A DNA stretch of 64,000 bases, from the NCBI GenBank assembly GCA_016714895.1, contig JADKBV010000001.1, positions 186,001-250,000 of the forward strand, in the 5' to 3' direction. Shown piece by piece: positions 43,940-55,300 of the stretch (position 1 is the first letter of the stretch; every line of letters starts with the position of its first letter). A program made the position numbers and the translations under genes. The stretch comes from Saprospiraceae bacterium. Its GTDB lineage: Bacteria > Bacteroidota > Bacteroidia > Chitinophagales > Saprospiraceae. The notes beneath the pieces were generated by a model. It worked only from the letters and a program-made list of their open reading frames with translations. It searched no databases and was not told the DNA's origin.

Positions 43940-46584
43940 ATGGGAAAGTACAGGCATCTTATCGTGCTTCTGTTTATTTGTATAATACAATATACGCTCG
44001 TAGCTCAGGAGCTTGTTCCGGATGAACAGCCTGTTACGTATCAGTGCCAAAATAAATCTTTAACTAATGTCCTGAAAGAACTTACAGTCTCTACAGGGTC
44101 AGCATCGTATTTTCGGAAGTTAAAATCCAGTCAGAACGACAGGTCACCTATGAATCACGCCAAAAATCTTTGGGCTCTGTTCTAACCGATATTTTACAGC
44201 CTTTAGCATTGCGGTACGAATTGGTTGGCGATCAGATTGTCATCGTACGGGATAAATCTGCCGGGAATGATGCATTTATAACTTGTTCCGGGTACATCAG
44301 GGACACTTATTCAAAAGAGTATCTGATTAGTGCCGCAGCCTACCTTCAGGATTATTCCCGGGGTTGTTATACCAATGAATATGGGTTTTTTAGCATGAAA
44401 CTTCCCAAAACCAGCCACAGACTACATTTTTCTTATCTGGGATATAAAAACTTTTCGATTGACCTGGATGTTTCCCGCGACACCACAGTTGAGGTGTTTT
44501 TAACTCCCGAACAATTGGTACTAAACGAAGTTTTGGTAGCTGAAAACCAGGAAAAATATACTGTTGAAACACCCTCACAACAAAGAATCCTGTCCATAAA
44601 CAAAATTCAGAAAGGTAATCATCTGATGGGAGAAGCAGATGCATTCAGATTCATATCTATGATGCCGGGAGTAAGTACCGGAGCAGATGGGGTAGGAGGT
44701 CTTAATGTTCGGGGCGGCTCCTATGATCAAAATCTCATCTTACTGGATGGGGTACCTTTGTTTAATGCAGGTCATGCTTTGGGGATATTTTCTATATTCA
44801 ACGGGTCGTCCATCAAAAATGTAAATATGATCAATGGCGCTATACCGGCGCGTTACGGAGGCAGACTTTCATCGGTGATCGATGTCCAGACAAAAGACGG
44901 TAATATGGAAAAAACTACCGGTGAAGTGAGTATGAGTCTGATTTCTCTCAAAGCAAGTGTCGAAGGTCCGGTGATAAAAAACAAGTTGAGTTATCATATT
45001 TCAGCCAGAAGGACATTTTTAGATATATGGCTCAAAGAATTAGCAGGTTTCATCGGTCAGGAGGCAGGCACCAATTCTACAGCCAATTATTATTTTTACG
45101 ATATCAACGGTAAAATTCACTGGCGGATCAATGACAAAAACCGGGTTATCGTTCAAATGTTTGACGGCAGAGACCGGTTTCAAAGTGCTTCAACATTTGA
45201 TTCTGAAAGTGTTACAGATATTAATGAATCTGATCTGGGGTGGGGCAACAGAATGATTTCGGCGAGATGGTCATCTCAATGGACTAAAAATATATTTTCG
45301 AAAATGACTTTTTATCAGAGTACGTATCAGGTTTCTTCCTTTAAAAACTATGGATTTTTACAAAGAGCAGGAAGTACCCAGTTGTCAGATTTCTGGTCAT
45401 ACCTCTTTGATTCATCCATTGATGAGAAAGCAGGAAAATTTGAAATCGATTATCTTCCGTCAATAAACCATTATGTCAAATTTGGTATAGGTGCTTATCG
45501 CAGGCGGTTTGCTCCGGGAACGATCAATGTCAGTGAGGCCAATAATCCTGAACTAAGTTTCGGTAGTGTTACCAAAAATTTATTGCTGGAAAAACTTCGT
45601 TTTTCGGAAAACGGATTGAATGAATTACAATCATATATCGAAGATGACTGGACAGTCAATGATTTTCTTCAGATACAATACGGAATCCATGCTTCTGCTT
45701 TGTTTTTTGACGAAAGCCGGATGCCTTATTTTTCCTTGCAACCAAGATTTGCGTTATTGACAAAAAATGGTCCCGTATCTTTTAAAATCGGCGCTTCCAA
45801 TATGATGCAGTATGTACATTTGTTATCCAATTCAGGATTGGGTTTGCCGACTGATATCTGGATCGGTGCCAATGACAGGCTTTTACCACAGACCGCATGG
45901 ATTTATTCATCAACATTGGCCATTAATTTGGGCAAAGGATATGATTTGGGTATCGATGTTTATTATAAAAAGATGAATCAACTGACCAGTTTTAAGGAAG
46001 GTGAACCGGTAGAAATCAATGATAATACAAACTGGAGTGACGCCGTACCTACAGGAACAGGAGAGGCTTACGGTGCAGAACTGTATTTTGAAAAATATTT
46101 GGGCAGAACCAACATTCAGGCATCGTATTCATATTCTGTGTCAAACCGGAATTTTGCAGACCTGAATGTAGGTAATCCGTTTCCTTTTTCTTTCAACAGA
46201 CAACATACCTTCAAACTCAATGTGTACCGAAAACTTTCTGATTTTTCTGAGTTTTCAATGAATTGGATTTTTGCTTCAGGAAATCATTATACACGACCTG
46301 AGGATATCATTATAGATGTAGATGGGAAAGTTGTTTTGTTGTATCCCGAAAAAAACAATGCGAGATTTGAACCCTATCACCGGCTCGACCTCGGTTTTGG
46401 GTTTTATAACAAATTTTCATGGGGGAAAACCAAACTTTTCATCGGATTATACAATGTTTACAACAGAAGGAACTACTATTATGTGGATATTGCCAGAAAC
46501 AGGAGAGAACCACAAAAATTTGAATTAAACAGTTTTGCTTTATTACCGGTCACTCCAAATATCAGTTATACTGTAGAATTTTGA
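43940..46584 (+). CDS. TonB-dependent outer-membrane receptor with STN signalling domain and carboxypeptidase-like domain (one-base frameshift)
   Basis: 881 residues after repair. A signal peptide (LIVLLFICIIQYTLVAQ) precedes an STN domain (QCQNKSLTNVLKELTVSTG, then VSIVFSEVKIQSERQVTYES), split by a missing G near 44096-44098, where GGG should be GGGG. A carboxypeptidase regulatory-like domain follows (CSGYIRDTYSKEYLISAAAY), then the TonB plug (LNVRGGSYDQNLILLDGVPL, IPARYGGRLSSVIDVQTKDG) and a 22-strand-type barrel ending TPNISYTVEF. The STN domain is what links receptors to FecR. No SusD gene is adjacent; the neighbour is a DUF4249 lipoprotein. The substrate is unknown. Confidence 0.88.
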
Positions 46585-46736
46585 TTCACTGATAGTTTTA
46601 AATTTTTTTTTCTTCAGGAAAATAAAACTTAATGATTTTTTGTTTTCCGCTTTGCATTCGTCAGAGACCGGATGTATAATATGCTTAGATTATAAAATTT
46701 AAAATACAATATAATACATATTATAAATATATTTAA

Positions 46737-46744
46737 TATATTTG
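46737..46744 (+). promoter_or_regulatory. -7 element of the DUF4249 gene
   Basis: TATATTTG matches TAnnTTTG, 34 nt before ATG 46779, suggesting separate transcription from the receptor gene. Confidence 0.45.
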
Positions 46745-46778
46745 CACTTTGATTGTATGTTTAATCATAAATAGTGTG

Positions 46779-47678
46779 ATGATTACGGTAAAAGGCAGAC
46801 CATTTTTTTTAGGGATATTTTTAGTTGTTAGTCTGACAGCTTGTGTCGACACGATACCTTTTGGTTCAGATAACGAACCGGGTAAAAAACTTTTTATTGA
46901 ATGTGAGCTCATCCCCGGAAAAAATATAGATGCATTTGTTAGTTATCCCACTTTTCTGAATCAGGGAATTGACAATATACCTCCATTGGATACTAATGAA
47001 ATCGATCTGACACTATCAGATATGACCAGAGGAATTACAACAAACTTTGTTTTCGATACTAAGTTAAAAAGATACGTAGTCGATCAGACTTCATTTCCCG
47101 TCCGAAGTGGACATATATACTTGCTGAGAGGTACACTGCGTGGTGCTGAAGGCGAAATAAGTGTTAGTACAGAACCACCTGAAGTTTTTCCTTATGACAG
47201 TCTGGTGGTAACTTCTTCTCAGTTTACTCCTCTTGACGGCGGTAATTGGTCATCAGTGATCACCATGCGATTGTATTACAATAACCAGAAAATGGTCACT
47301 GACAAATATACTCATGTTTCCTTTTATGAAAAAAAATCCGGAAAACATATGTCTTGTGTTCCGTTATCTCAGCAACAAAATTGCAGCATACTCAGCCACA
47401 GAGACGGATTGCTTTGGTTTGTGGACCAATCATCAGGATTTTCATTTATGGATTTCAGACTTGTACATGTTGCCGCTCAAAAAGTTGATGTCGTTGAAAT
47501 GGTTTTGAAAAATACTACAGAATCTTATTACCAATATCAGAAATTTAAATCCAACGCACCTGCCACTCCAACGCCGGTCGGGAATCCTTCAATTGCTGCA
47601 TTTAATATCTTTGCTGATGCCGGGTATGGTTCGTTTTCTGCTGCAACAGAAAAGGTGATTCTGTTTTCCATAAAATAG
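46779..47678 (+). CDS. DUF4249 family lipoprotein, partner of the TonB receptor
   Basis: A 299-residue protein. The leader PFFLGIFLVVSLTAC ends in a lipobox; VDTIPFGSDNEPG follows. KKLFIECELIPGKNIDAFVS, a jelly-roll body and PSIAAFNIFADAGYGSFSAA near the end fit DUF4249, a family found next to TonB receptors that have carboxypeptidase-like domains. It probably works with the receptor at the cell surface, as SusD proteins do with SusC, but the function is unproven. I use ATG 46779; a TTG at 46749 and a GTG at 46776 are alternatives. Confidence 0.85.
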   Translation: MITVKGRPFFLGIFLVVSLTACVDTIPFGSDNEPGKKLFIECELIPGKNIDAFVSYPTFLNQGIDNIPPLDTNEIDLTLSDMTRGITTNFVFDTKLKRYVVDQTSFPVRSGHIYLLRGTLRGAEGEISVSTEPPEVFPYDSLVVTSSQFTPLDGGNWSSVITMRLYYNNQKMVTDKYTHVSFYEKKSGKHMSCVPLSQQQNCSILSHRDGLLWFVDQSSGFSFMDFRLVHVAAQKVDVVEMVLKNTTESYYQYQKFKSNAPATPTPVGNPSIAAFNIFADAGYGSFSAATEKVILFSIK

Positions 47679-47731
47679 TTTATTGTAAAATAGGGGACAA
47701 ATCTCATTGTTGTGTCTATTGATTGAACGCA

Positions 47732-48420
47732 ATGAGTATTAAAGTGAAAATTAATGAAATTTTAAGTATCGTAGACAAAGTACAATTCCTCCAATGTTTG
47801 TCGTTGTCCGAAATAGAGTATCTCGCAGCTAAATCCACGCTTCGGAATTTCAAAAGGATGAATCCATTTTTAAATTCCGGAGATACAAGTGAAAGTTTTA
47901 CCTCGTCTTGAATGGTATCGTAAAACTTTCCCGTGAAAGTCATGAGCAAAAAGAATTTGTTGAAACCTTTGTGTATAGCGGACAATTTTTCGGCGAGCTG
48001 ACACTCTCTGATGAACATGTTCGCATGCAGGATGCCTCTTCTTTAACCGCTGAAACTACGTGTCTGGAAATCAGAAAAGAAACCATTTTTGAGATGATCG
48101 AAAAAAACAGCTCCTTGGCGATTTGTGTCATCAAACTTTTGGGAAAAAGATTGGAATATGTTCAAAACAGAGCTTCCTCATTGGTATTGCATGATGCCAG
48201 AACAAGAATTATAGATTTTATTAAAAACAATGTCAGACAGTTCGGCCAGCAGGTTGGATTGGAAATGTTGTTGAAACACACTTTTACACAACAGGATATT
48301 GCTGATTTTACGGGAACTTCCCGTCAAACGGTGACGACAGTATTGAATGAACTGAGAAAAACCAATAAAATTCAATTCAGAAGAAAAACGATACTGATCC
48401 GGGATTTATCATCCCTTTGA
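47732..48420 (+). CDS. Crp/Fnr family transcriptional regulator (one-base frameshift)
   Basis: 229 residues after repair. The cyclic-nucleotide-like domain starts in the first frame (FLQCLSLSEIEYLAAKSTLR) and continues in the second (LNGIVKLSRES, YSGQFFGELTLSDEH). The T run at 47896-47899 is one base short: adding a T gives GDTSESFYLVLNGIVKLS. The C-terminal winged helix has LKHTFTQQDIADFTGTSRQT and VTTVLNELRKTNKIQF, a complete helix-turn-helix. The effector cannot be read; the cAMP-binding RxS pattern is not evident. It follows the DUF4249 gene by 53 nt and may be read with it. Confidence 0.85.
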
Positions 48421-48552
48421 TAAGTTTTCTCATAGTTTAGTTATACCTGAAATTTAGTTGAAAAGTAGATTCAAAAGTGAGTCTACTTTTGCTTTTTAAG
48501 CCTTTTTGCTTTATTTTTAAAAGATAAGTTTAATTATTTTGCATAAATATAG

Positions 48553-48581
48553 TTGCAGTATTAAAAATATATTTACTTTTG
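48553..48581 (+). promoter_or_regulatory. Promoter of the tRNA-Ser gene
   Basis: TTG (48553-48555), 18-nt spacer, TACTTTTG (48574-48581), 20 nt before the tRNA 5' end. Confidence 0.7.
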
Positions 48582-48601
48582 CACCGCTTTATAAAAGCCA
48601 T

Positions 48602-48687
48602 GGAAGAATGGCAGAGCTGGTTTAATGCACCGGTCTTGAAAACCGGCGTGGGTAACTCCACCGGGGGTTCGAATCCCTCTTCTTCCG
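48602..48687 (+). tRNA. tRNA-Ser (anticodon UGA)
   Basis: An 86-nt class II tRNA. Acceptor arms GGAAGAA (48602-48608) and TTCTTCC (48680-48686) pair fully, and G48687 is the discriminator. The anticodon stem CCGGT/ACCGG encloses CTTGAAA, with anticodon TGA at 48637-48639. A long variable arm and a GGTTCGAATCC T-loop region are present. CCA is not encoded. It reads serine UCA and related codons. Confidence 0.96.
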
Positions 48688-48688
48688 C

Positions 48689-48717
48689 AAGGAGCGAATT
48701 TTCGCTCCTTTTTTTTT
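48689..48717 (+). terminator. Terminator of the tRNA-Ser gene
   Basis: GGAGCGA (48691-48697) pairs perfectly with TCGCTCC (48702-48708), followed by nine T residues. Confidence 0.93.
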
Positions 48718-48789
48718 ATCCTTTTCTTTCATATTTGTTTTCTTTCACACTACAATGGAACTAAATTTATTAAATTATTGTGGATTCTT

Positions 48790-48797
48790 TATCTTTG
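48790..48797 (+). promoter_or_regulatory. -7 element of alaS
   Basis: TATCTTTG matches TAnnTTTG, 46 nt before ATG 48844, inside the upstream open frame. Confidence 0.5.
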
Positions 48798-48843
48798 TCC
48801 TTTTTTTGAAATATCAGAATCAATATCATATAAACCAATACAT

Positions 48844-51463
48844 ATGAGCATGACAGCAAATGAAATCAGACAAAAATTTCTGGAATTTTTTGCATCAAAA
48901 AATCATAAAATTGTCAATTCCGCACCGATAGTTGTTAAGGATGATCCAACCTTGATGTTTACCAATGCCGGTATGAATCAGTTTAAAGACTTCTTTTTGG
49001 GTAATCAAAAACCAGATAATCCGCGTTTGGTTGATACCCAAAAATGTCTTCGTGTGAGTGGTAAACACAATGATCTTGAAGAGGTAGGGGTCGATACTTA
49101 CCATCACACCATGTTTGAAATGTTGGGTAACTGGAGCATAGGCGACTATTTTAAAGCTGAAGCCATTTCCTGGAGTTGGGAATTACTTGCAAGTATACAA
49201 ACTGGACAAAAAACGACTTTATGTGACTGTTTTTGAAGGCGATCCTGCTTAAAATCTCCCTCCTTCACAAATAGCATTGGCTGAATGGAGAAAATTAATT
49301 CATCCTGATCATATTGTGTTTGGAAATAAAAAAGACAATTTTTGGGAAATGGGCGAAACAGGGCCATGTGGGCCGTGCAGCGAAATTCATTTTGACTTGA
49401 GAAGTGACGAGGAAATTGCTGAAATTCCGGGAAAAGAGCTGGTGAATAAAGACCACCCTCAGGTGATTGAAATCTGGAATAACGTTTTTATTCAATATAA
49501 CCGTAAAGCTGATGGCAGTCTGGAACTCTTACCGGCTATGCATGTTGATACCGGAATGGGGTTGGAAAGATTGGTACGTGTCATTCAAAATAAAAAAAGT
49601 AATTATGATACCGATTTATTTACAGGTACTATATCTAAAATATCTGAATTGACAGGGCGTTCCTACCAATATGGTGATACGCGACAGGACATCGCATTCC
49701 GGGTGTTGGCAGACCATATCAGAGCTATCTCATTTACGATAGCTGACGGTCAGTTGCCGTCCAATACCGGCGCGGGTTATGTCATCCGAAGGATACTAAG
49801 AAGGGCTGTCCGATATTATTTTTCTTATCTGGATTATAAAGAACCTCTGTTGTTTCAATTGGTCAATACACTCGCAAAACAATTTGAGTTTGTTTTTCCG
49901 GAGCTGATTCTTCAAAAATCTTTTGTGGAAAGGGTCATCAGGGAAGAAGAAAAGTCTTTTTTGAAAACCCTGGATTCCGGCCTTCGGAAATTGGATGAAG
50001 TAAAGGTTCAGGATGGGTTTTTGGAAGGACAAACCGTTTTTGAGTTATATGACACGTATGGATTCCCGATTGACCTGACAAGGTTGATTGCTTCAGAAAA
50101 AAACTGGACAATTGATGAAGCCGGTTTTGAAAAAGCGCTCTCAGAACAAAAAGAAAGGTCACGGGCAGATTCTAAAAGAGAAACCGGAGATTGGGTTATC
50201 GTACGAAACGATGAAAAATCAGAGTTTTTAGGGTACGACAATCTGTTTTTAGAAGATGTTTTGGTTGTAAAATACAGATTTCTCAAACAAAAAGACAAAG
50301 AATTTATTCAGTTGGTTCTCAATAAAACACCTTTCTATCCAGAAGGTGGAGGACAAATCGGTGATACAGGTTTGTTGATATTTGATCATGAAGTTATACA
50401 GGTTTTGGATACCAAAAAAGAAAATGATCTTATTATCCATCTGGTTGACCGTATTCCTGATAACGTTGAAACATCTGTCTTTGCCGAAGTAAACATGGTT
50501 AAAAGGAAAGAAACGGAAAGAAACCATTCTGCAACTCATTTGCTCCACGCTGCATTACGTTCAGTATTGGGCAGCCACGTTACTCAAAAAGGATCATTGG
50601 TTCGACCTGATTATCTTAGGTTTGATATTTCTCATTTTCAAAAAATGACCAATGAAGAAATCAAACAAGTTGAAAAAATTGTAAATGAAAGAATCCGTCA
50701 AAACATACCGCTTCAGGAATCACGAAATATACCCGTCAAGGAAGCTCAGGATGCCGGTGCAATGATGTTGTTTGGCGAAAAATACGGTGACAAGGTCCGG
50801 ATGATTACATTTGACGATTCATTTTCCAAAGAATTATGCGGAGGTTGTCATGTAAAAGGAACCGGTGAAATCGGTTTGTTTAAAATATTGAGTGAAGGGG
50901 CTATTGCTGCCGGTGTAAGAAGAATTGAAGCTTGTACGGCACAATATGCTGAAGAGTATGTCCGTGATTTTGTAGAAGAAGTACATGCTTCCAAAAGCTT
51001 TTTTAAATCAAATCAAGGGCTTACCAAAAATATTTCTGATCTCATAGATGAAAATCAGAAATTGAAAAAAGAGGTCGAAAAATGGATGTTACAGCACGCC
51101 AATATTATAAAACAAACGTTGGCAAAAAGTGCAGAAGTGTATCGTGATCAGATAGTGATCACCTCCATGGTAGAAAATCTTGATAGTAAAACCATCAAAA
51201 CTTTGTCCTATCAATTGGAAAAAGAGCTGGGTGATACCATTATTCTCATTGGTTTTGTAGAAAACGGAAAGGCCAATATTATGTTGACCATTAGTGAAAA
51301 ATTAGTGGCTTCCAAACAATATCATGCCGGAAATATGATCAAACAGCTTGCCGCACCGATTCAGGGAGGTGGCGGAGGACAAGCGTTTTTTGCTTCTGCA
51401 GGTGGCCCGGTTTTGGAAGGTTTGCCCGCGGCGCTGACATCACTAAAGGCTATGTTGGTATAA
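48844..51463 (+). CDS. alaS: Alanyl-tRNA synthetase (frame broken twice near 49.2 kb)
   Basis: About 873 residues after repair, normal for the family. The catalytic core has LMFTNAGMNQFKDFFLG and KHNDLEEVGVDTYHHTMFEM; after the break come GPCGPCSEIHFDL and GMGLERLVRV. The editing domain shows RNHSATHLLHAAL and ELCGGCHVKGTGEIG. The C-Ala end is Gly-rich (PIQGGGGGQAFFASAGG). Near 49193 the frame shifts: restoring two bases in an AT repeat gives LLASIYKLDKKRLYVTVFEG. A TAA at 49250-49252 stands where Glu is expected (EGDPAENLPP). The enzyme is essential, so these are probably sequence errors. folP follows with no gap. Confidence 0.92.
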
Positions 51464-52303
51464 ATGATGTCACCTTTAGTGTTATCCGGCAATGGATTAA
51501 CTTTAGATTTGTCTGTTCCCAAAGTTATGGGAGTGATAAATGTAAATGGTGATTCTTTTTACAAAAATTCAAGAGTAACAGACCATTTATCTCTTTTACA
51601 GCAGGCTGAAAAAATGATTTCTGAAGGAGCCGATATACTTGATATCGGGGCTATGTCCTCCCGTCCGGGAGCAGTACTGAGTAATCCGGATGAAGAAACA
51701 AAAATCATTTCTGAAAGTGTGTCCGCATTGAGAAAACGTTTCCCTGATATATTTATTTCGATAGATACAGTGTGGAGTTCGGTGGCACATGCCGGTATAC
51801 AAGAAGGGGCCAATATGATCAACGATATTTCAGCGTTTTCAATCGATAGTGCATTGGCTCAAACTGTTGCTGCGTATGATGTACCTTATGTTTTGATGCA
51901 TATGCGTGGAGTGCCTGAAAATATGCAACATTATCTTGATTATTCGGATGTTATATTGGAGTTGATCTGTTTTTTTGAAGAAAAAATGACACTGCTTCAA
52001 AATCTGGGTTTGCGTCAGATTGTTTTGGATCCGGGCATAGGTTTTGGTAAAAACATAGAAACAAATTTCAAAATAATCAAAGAGTTTTCAGCTTTTTCCA
52101 TTTTCGATAAACCCTTACTGGCAGGTATTTCCAGAAAGTCTTTTATTTCAAAAACGCTTAATACTACACCTGACCATGCTTTAAACGGAAGTTCTGTGCT
52201 CCATGGTTTGTTATTGTCTAATGGTGCGGATATTTTGAGAGTACATGATGTAAAAGAAGCAATTGAAGCCGTAAAGTTGGTTGAATTGTTAAAAAAGGGA
52301 TAA
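51464..52303 (+). CDS. folP: Dihydropteroate synthase
   Basis: A 279-residue TIM-barrel enzyme. It shows VPKVMGVINVNGDSFYKNSR (pterin and phosphate region), GADILDIGAMSSRPGA, SIDTVWSSVAHAGI, NMINDISAF, YVLMHMRGVPENMQ and VLDPGIGFGKNIETNF, then LAGISRKSFI and DILRVHDVKEAIEAV, the complete set of conserved loops. It joins dihydropterin pyrophosphate to p-aminobenzoate in folate synthesis. INVNGDSF replaces the commoner NVTPDSF, and GAMSSRPGA the commoner GGESTRPGA, as in other Bacteroidota. The ATG follows the alaS stop directly, indicating coupled translation. Confidence 0.94.
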   Translation: MMSPLVLSGNGLTLDLSVPKVMGVINVNGDSFYKNSRVTDHLSLLQQAEKMISEGADILDIGAMSSRPGAVLSNPDEETKIISESVSALRKRFPDIFISIDTVWSSVAHAGIQEGANMINDISAFSIDSALAQTVAAYDVPYVLMHMRGVPENMQHYLDYSDVILELICFFEEKMTLLQNLGLRQIVLDPGIGFGKNIETNFKIIKEFSAFSIFDKPLLAGISRKSFISKTLNTTPDHALNGSSVLHGLLLSNGADILRVHDVKEAIEAVKLVELLKKG

Positions 52304-52342
52304 ACCTGTACCTGATATACACCATATAATCTGAAAAGTCGT

Positions 52343-52350
52343 TATTTTTG
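52343..52350 (+). promoter_or_regulatory. -7 element of the TamB-like gene
   Basis: TATTTTTG matches TAnnTTTG, 15 nt before the TTG start at 52366; no -33 found. Confidence 0.4.
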
Positions 52351-52365
52351 TGAAAATGTAATTGT

Positions 52366-55300
52366 TTGGACAAAGAACAGGAAACAAAAGGCGGCATCAA
52401 AACCAGATCGTCCCGGATTTTTCGGGGATTGATCAGGGTTTTTATTGTGTTTTGTTTGTTCCTGCTTGTATTTTATGCTTTGTTAAGAATTCCGGCAATT
52501 CAAAACTACCTGAAAGTAAAAATTATTGATGCCATTGAAGCCCGGACAGGTGCGAAGGTGACCTATGATCATCTGGTAGTAAGCATTTGGAGTGGTATCA
52601 CCATGGAAAATCTGACCTTACAGGATGAAAAACTAGACTCAATCATCAGGCTTGAAAAAATCGGACTCTCCCTCCGCAAAAATTTGTTTTTTCTTTTTAA
52701 CAATGAATTGGATATTTCAAAATTGAGATTGGAAGGTCTCAGGATGAATATTTTGACCCGATACATGGAAAATGAATCGAATCTGGATCGTTTTTTGAAA
52801 AAATTATTGAACCAAGGTAAGAATGGTCCAAAAAAAGAGTTTCTGCTGAGTGTGGGAGAAGTTTTTTTGAAAGATATTTATATTCAAATGATTAATGAAA
52901 ATAAGGGGGTTGCACAATATATTGGTCTTGCTTCGGGTCTTGTCGAATTGGAAAAGGTTGATCTGATGTGTAATTCGTTCTTAATTAATCAGTTATATTT
53001 AAATAAGCCGGCCTACCAAAAAATTATTTTTTCAGATATTTGTTATAAACCCGAGCTGGAATTATCTGTAAAAACGACAAGTCCTGCAGATACGCAAGAT
53101 TGGTTTCCGTTTTCATTTTATATTGAAAAATTAAATATTGAAAACGGCAGATATGGAATGTTTGATGAGTTATTGCCGGTTGATAAAAAATTTATGTTGT
53201 TGATGGATTATCATCATTTCAAACTTGATGATATCAATGTCAGTTTCAGTAAAGTCGAACTAAAGGAGGATGATACCTTTTTTGCGCTTTGTGAATCTGT
53301 CAGTTTTAAAAATGACAGAGGTTTTGAACTAAAAAACTTTGCTATTGACACGATTGATATAAATAAAGAAGGTGCCAGCTTGAAAAAAGTAACGCTCGAA
53401 ACCAATGAAACCCTATTGGAAAGTAACATCAGATTTAATTTTTACGGATATGAAGCTTTCAGAAATATCAACGAAGAAGTAACTTTTTCTGTAGATATAG
53501 CTCCGTCAGCCATCAGTATGAAAGACCTTTCTCATTTCCTGAAGGCATTGATAGTGAACCCCGTAACCCAAGGGATAAATGATAAAATTATCAATGTTTC
53601 GGGTAGATATTTCGGTAATTTTACAGGCGTCAACGGTAGGGATGTCAATATTGAAATGGAAAGATTTCTGAGTTTACAGGGGAGTTTCAGTACAAAAAAT
53701 CTGGATGACTATAATAATACATTATTAAACGTACGTCTGGATAATTTTAATACCTCAATGAACAATATTAAGAAGGTATTTCCTACATTCAACATTCCTA
53801 AAAATTTCTATAAATTAGGAAATATAACATTTAACGGACGTTATGACGGATACCTTGAAGATTTTGTAGCATACGGAAATCTCAATACAGACCTGGGAAA
53901 TGTCAACCTCGACATGAGGCTGGATCTGACTCCCGGTATCCAAAAAGCACAATATTCGGGTGAATTAAACGTCAACGGATTTAATTTGAAAAAATGGACG
54001 GATAATGACCAGTTTGGGTTGGTTTATTTTACCTCAAAAGTAAAAAAAGGCCAGGGTTTGACGCTGGCCACTTTGAAGTCTGATTTATCGGCAGTAGTCA
54101 CTTCCCTTACGTTTAAAGATTATGTTTATAAAAACTTTTCTCTAAATGGGATTTTTGAAAAAAATAATTTTAAAGGTTTTTTTGAAATCAATGACCCGAA
54201 TATAGATTTAAAATTTGATGGAAATGCAGAATTTATTGATAATCAGGCATTTTTGAATTTTACTTCTAAAATCAGAAATCTGGATTTATATGCATTAAAT
54301 CTTAATAAAACGCCGCTTTCATTTAGTGCAGATCTTGAAATCAATGCTTCAGGCAGTAATATCAATGATGTTCTTGGGGATATAGATGTTCAAAACGTGA
54401 AGATTCTTTCTCATGATACCACATTTGTTGTGGAAGAAATGCATTTGAGCTCAAAAAACATGGTTTCAGGAGGTAAAGAGTTAAAAATCTGGTCTGAATT
54501 AGGCCATTTTCACTTAAGTGGTCTTTATGATCTGACGCAGGTAGGTCCTTTAGTAACCAGTATCATCAAAAAAAATTATCCCATCCTTACTAAAAACTGG
54601 AAAGCTAAAGAGGCTAACCCCGATATCGTTCAAAAAGTGGATTTTGATATCAACCTCAATCACAGCAAACATTTTCTGACCTTGGCAGGTTTGAAAAATG
54701 TATCATTTTCCAAATTAGAGCTGAAAGGCAAAATTGATTCCGAAAAAAATGAATTTTCCATTGCATCCGGAATTCCGTTGATTCAGATAAATAAAGATTC
54801 CGTTCAGAATATCCAGCTTCTGGTTAATTCTTACAAAAATTCCGGCAACATTTTATTGCACGTCGACAAAGCGAATGTTTCTAAAAGAAAATTAGGCTCT
54901 ATAGATTTTCAGGCAAATTCACTGGGAGACAGCATTTTGTTTGAAATTTCAGGAAATGAAGTAATGAAGGGAATGAAACCACTGGACATTCAAGGTAGAA
55001 TGACTCCTTTTGAAAATGGTTTTGCCTTTCATTTAATCGCTGAAAAACTCCATTTTTTTGGAAAAGACTGGAAGTTTTTACAGGATAATTTTTTAGCGGT
55101 AACCAACGAAAAACTTGTTATCAAAAATTTTGAGTTAACAGATGGATTCAGAACCATAGGTTTAGAAAACTACAAAAAAAATGGATTGATCGTTTTTTCA
55201 GACAATTTTGATATAGATGTAGCTAATGACTTTTTGAAGGATAAAAGATTTGTTATTAGCGGATTATCAAAAGTACAGATCGATGTTGAAGATGTATTTG

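Noticed and set aside
43940..47678. SusC/SusD polysaccharide utilisation locus
   Set aside because: The receptor has an STN domain but no SusD gene or glycoside hydrolase is adjacent; the partner is DUF4249.
38071..49252. Alternative genetic code with TAA read as Gln
   Set aside because: Intact genes such as smc, rpmI and rplT end in TAA at the normal family length, and the affected genes also have frameshifts and TGA stops that recoding cannot explain.
49277..51463. Independent AlaX-like editing protein
   Set aside because: The frame contains catalytic AlaRS motifs (GPCGPCSEIHFDL) and continues the first part; it is the remainder of alaS.
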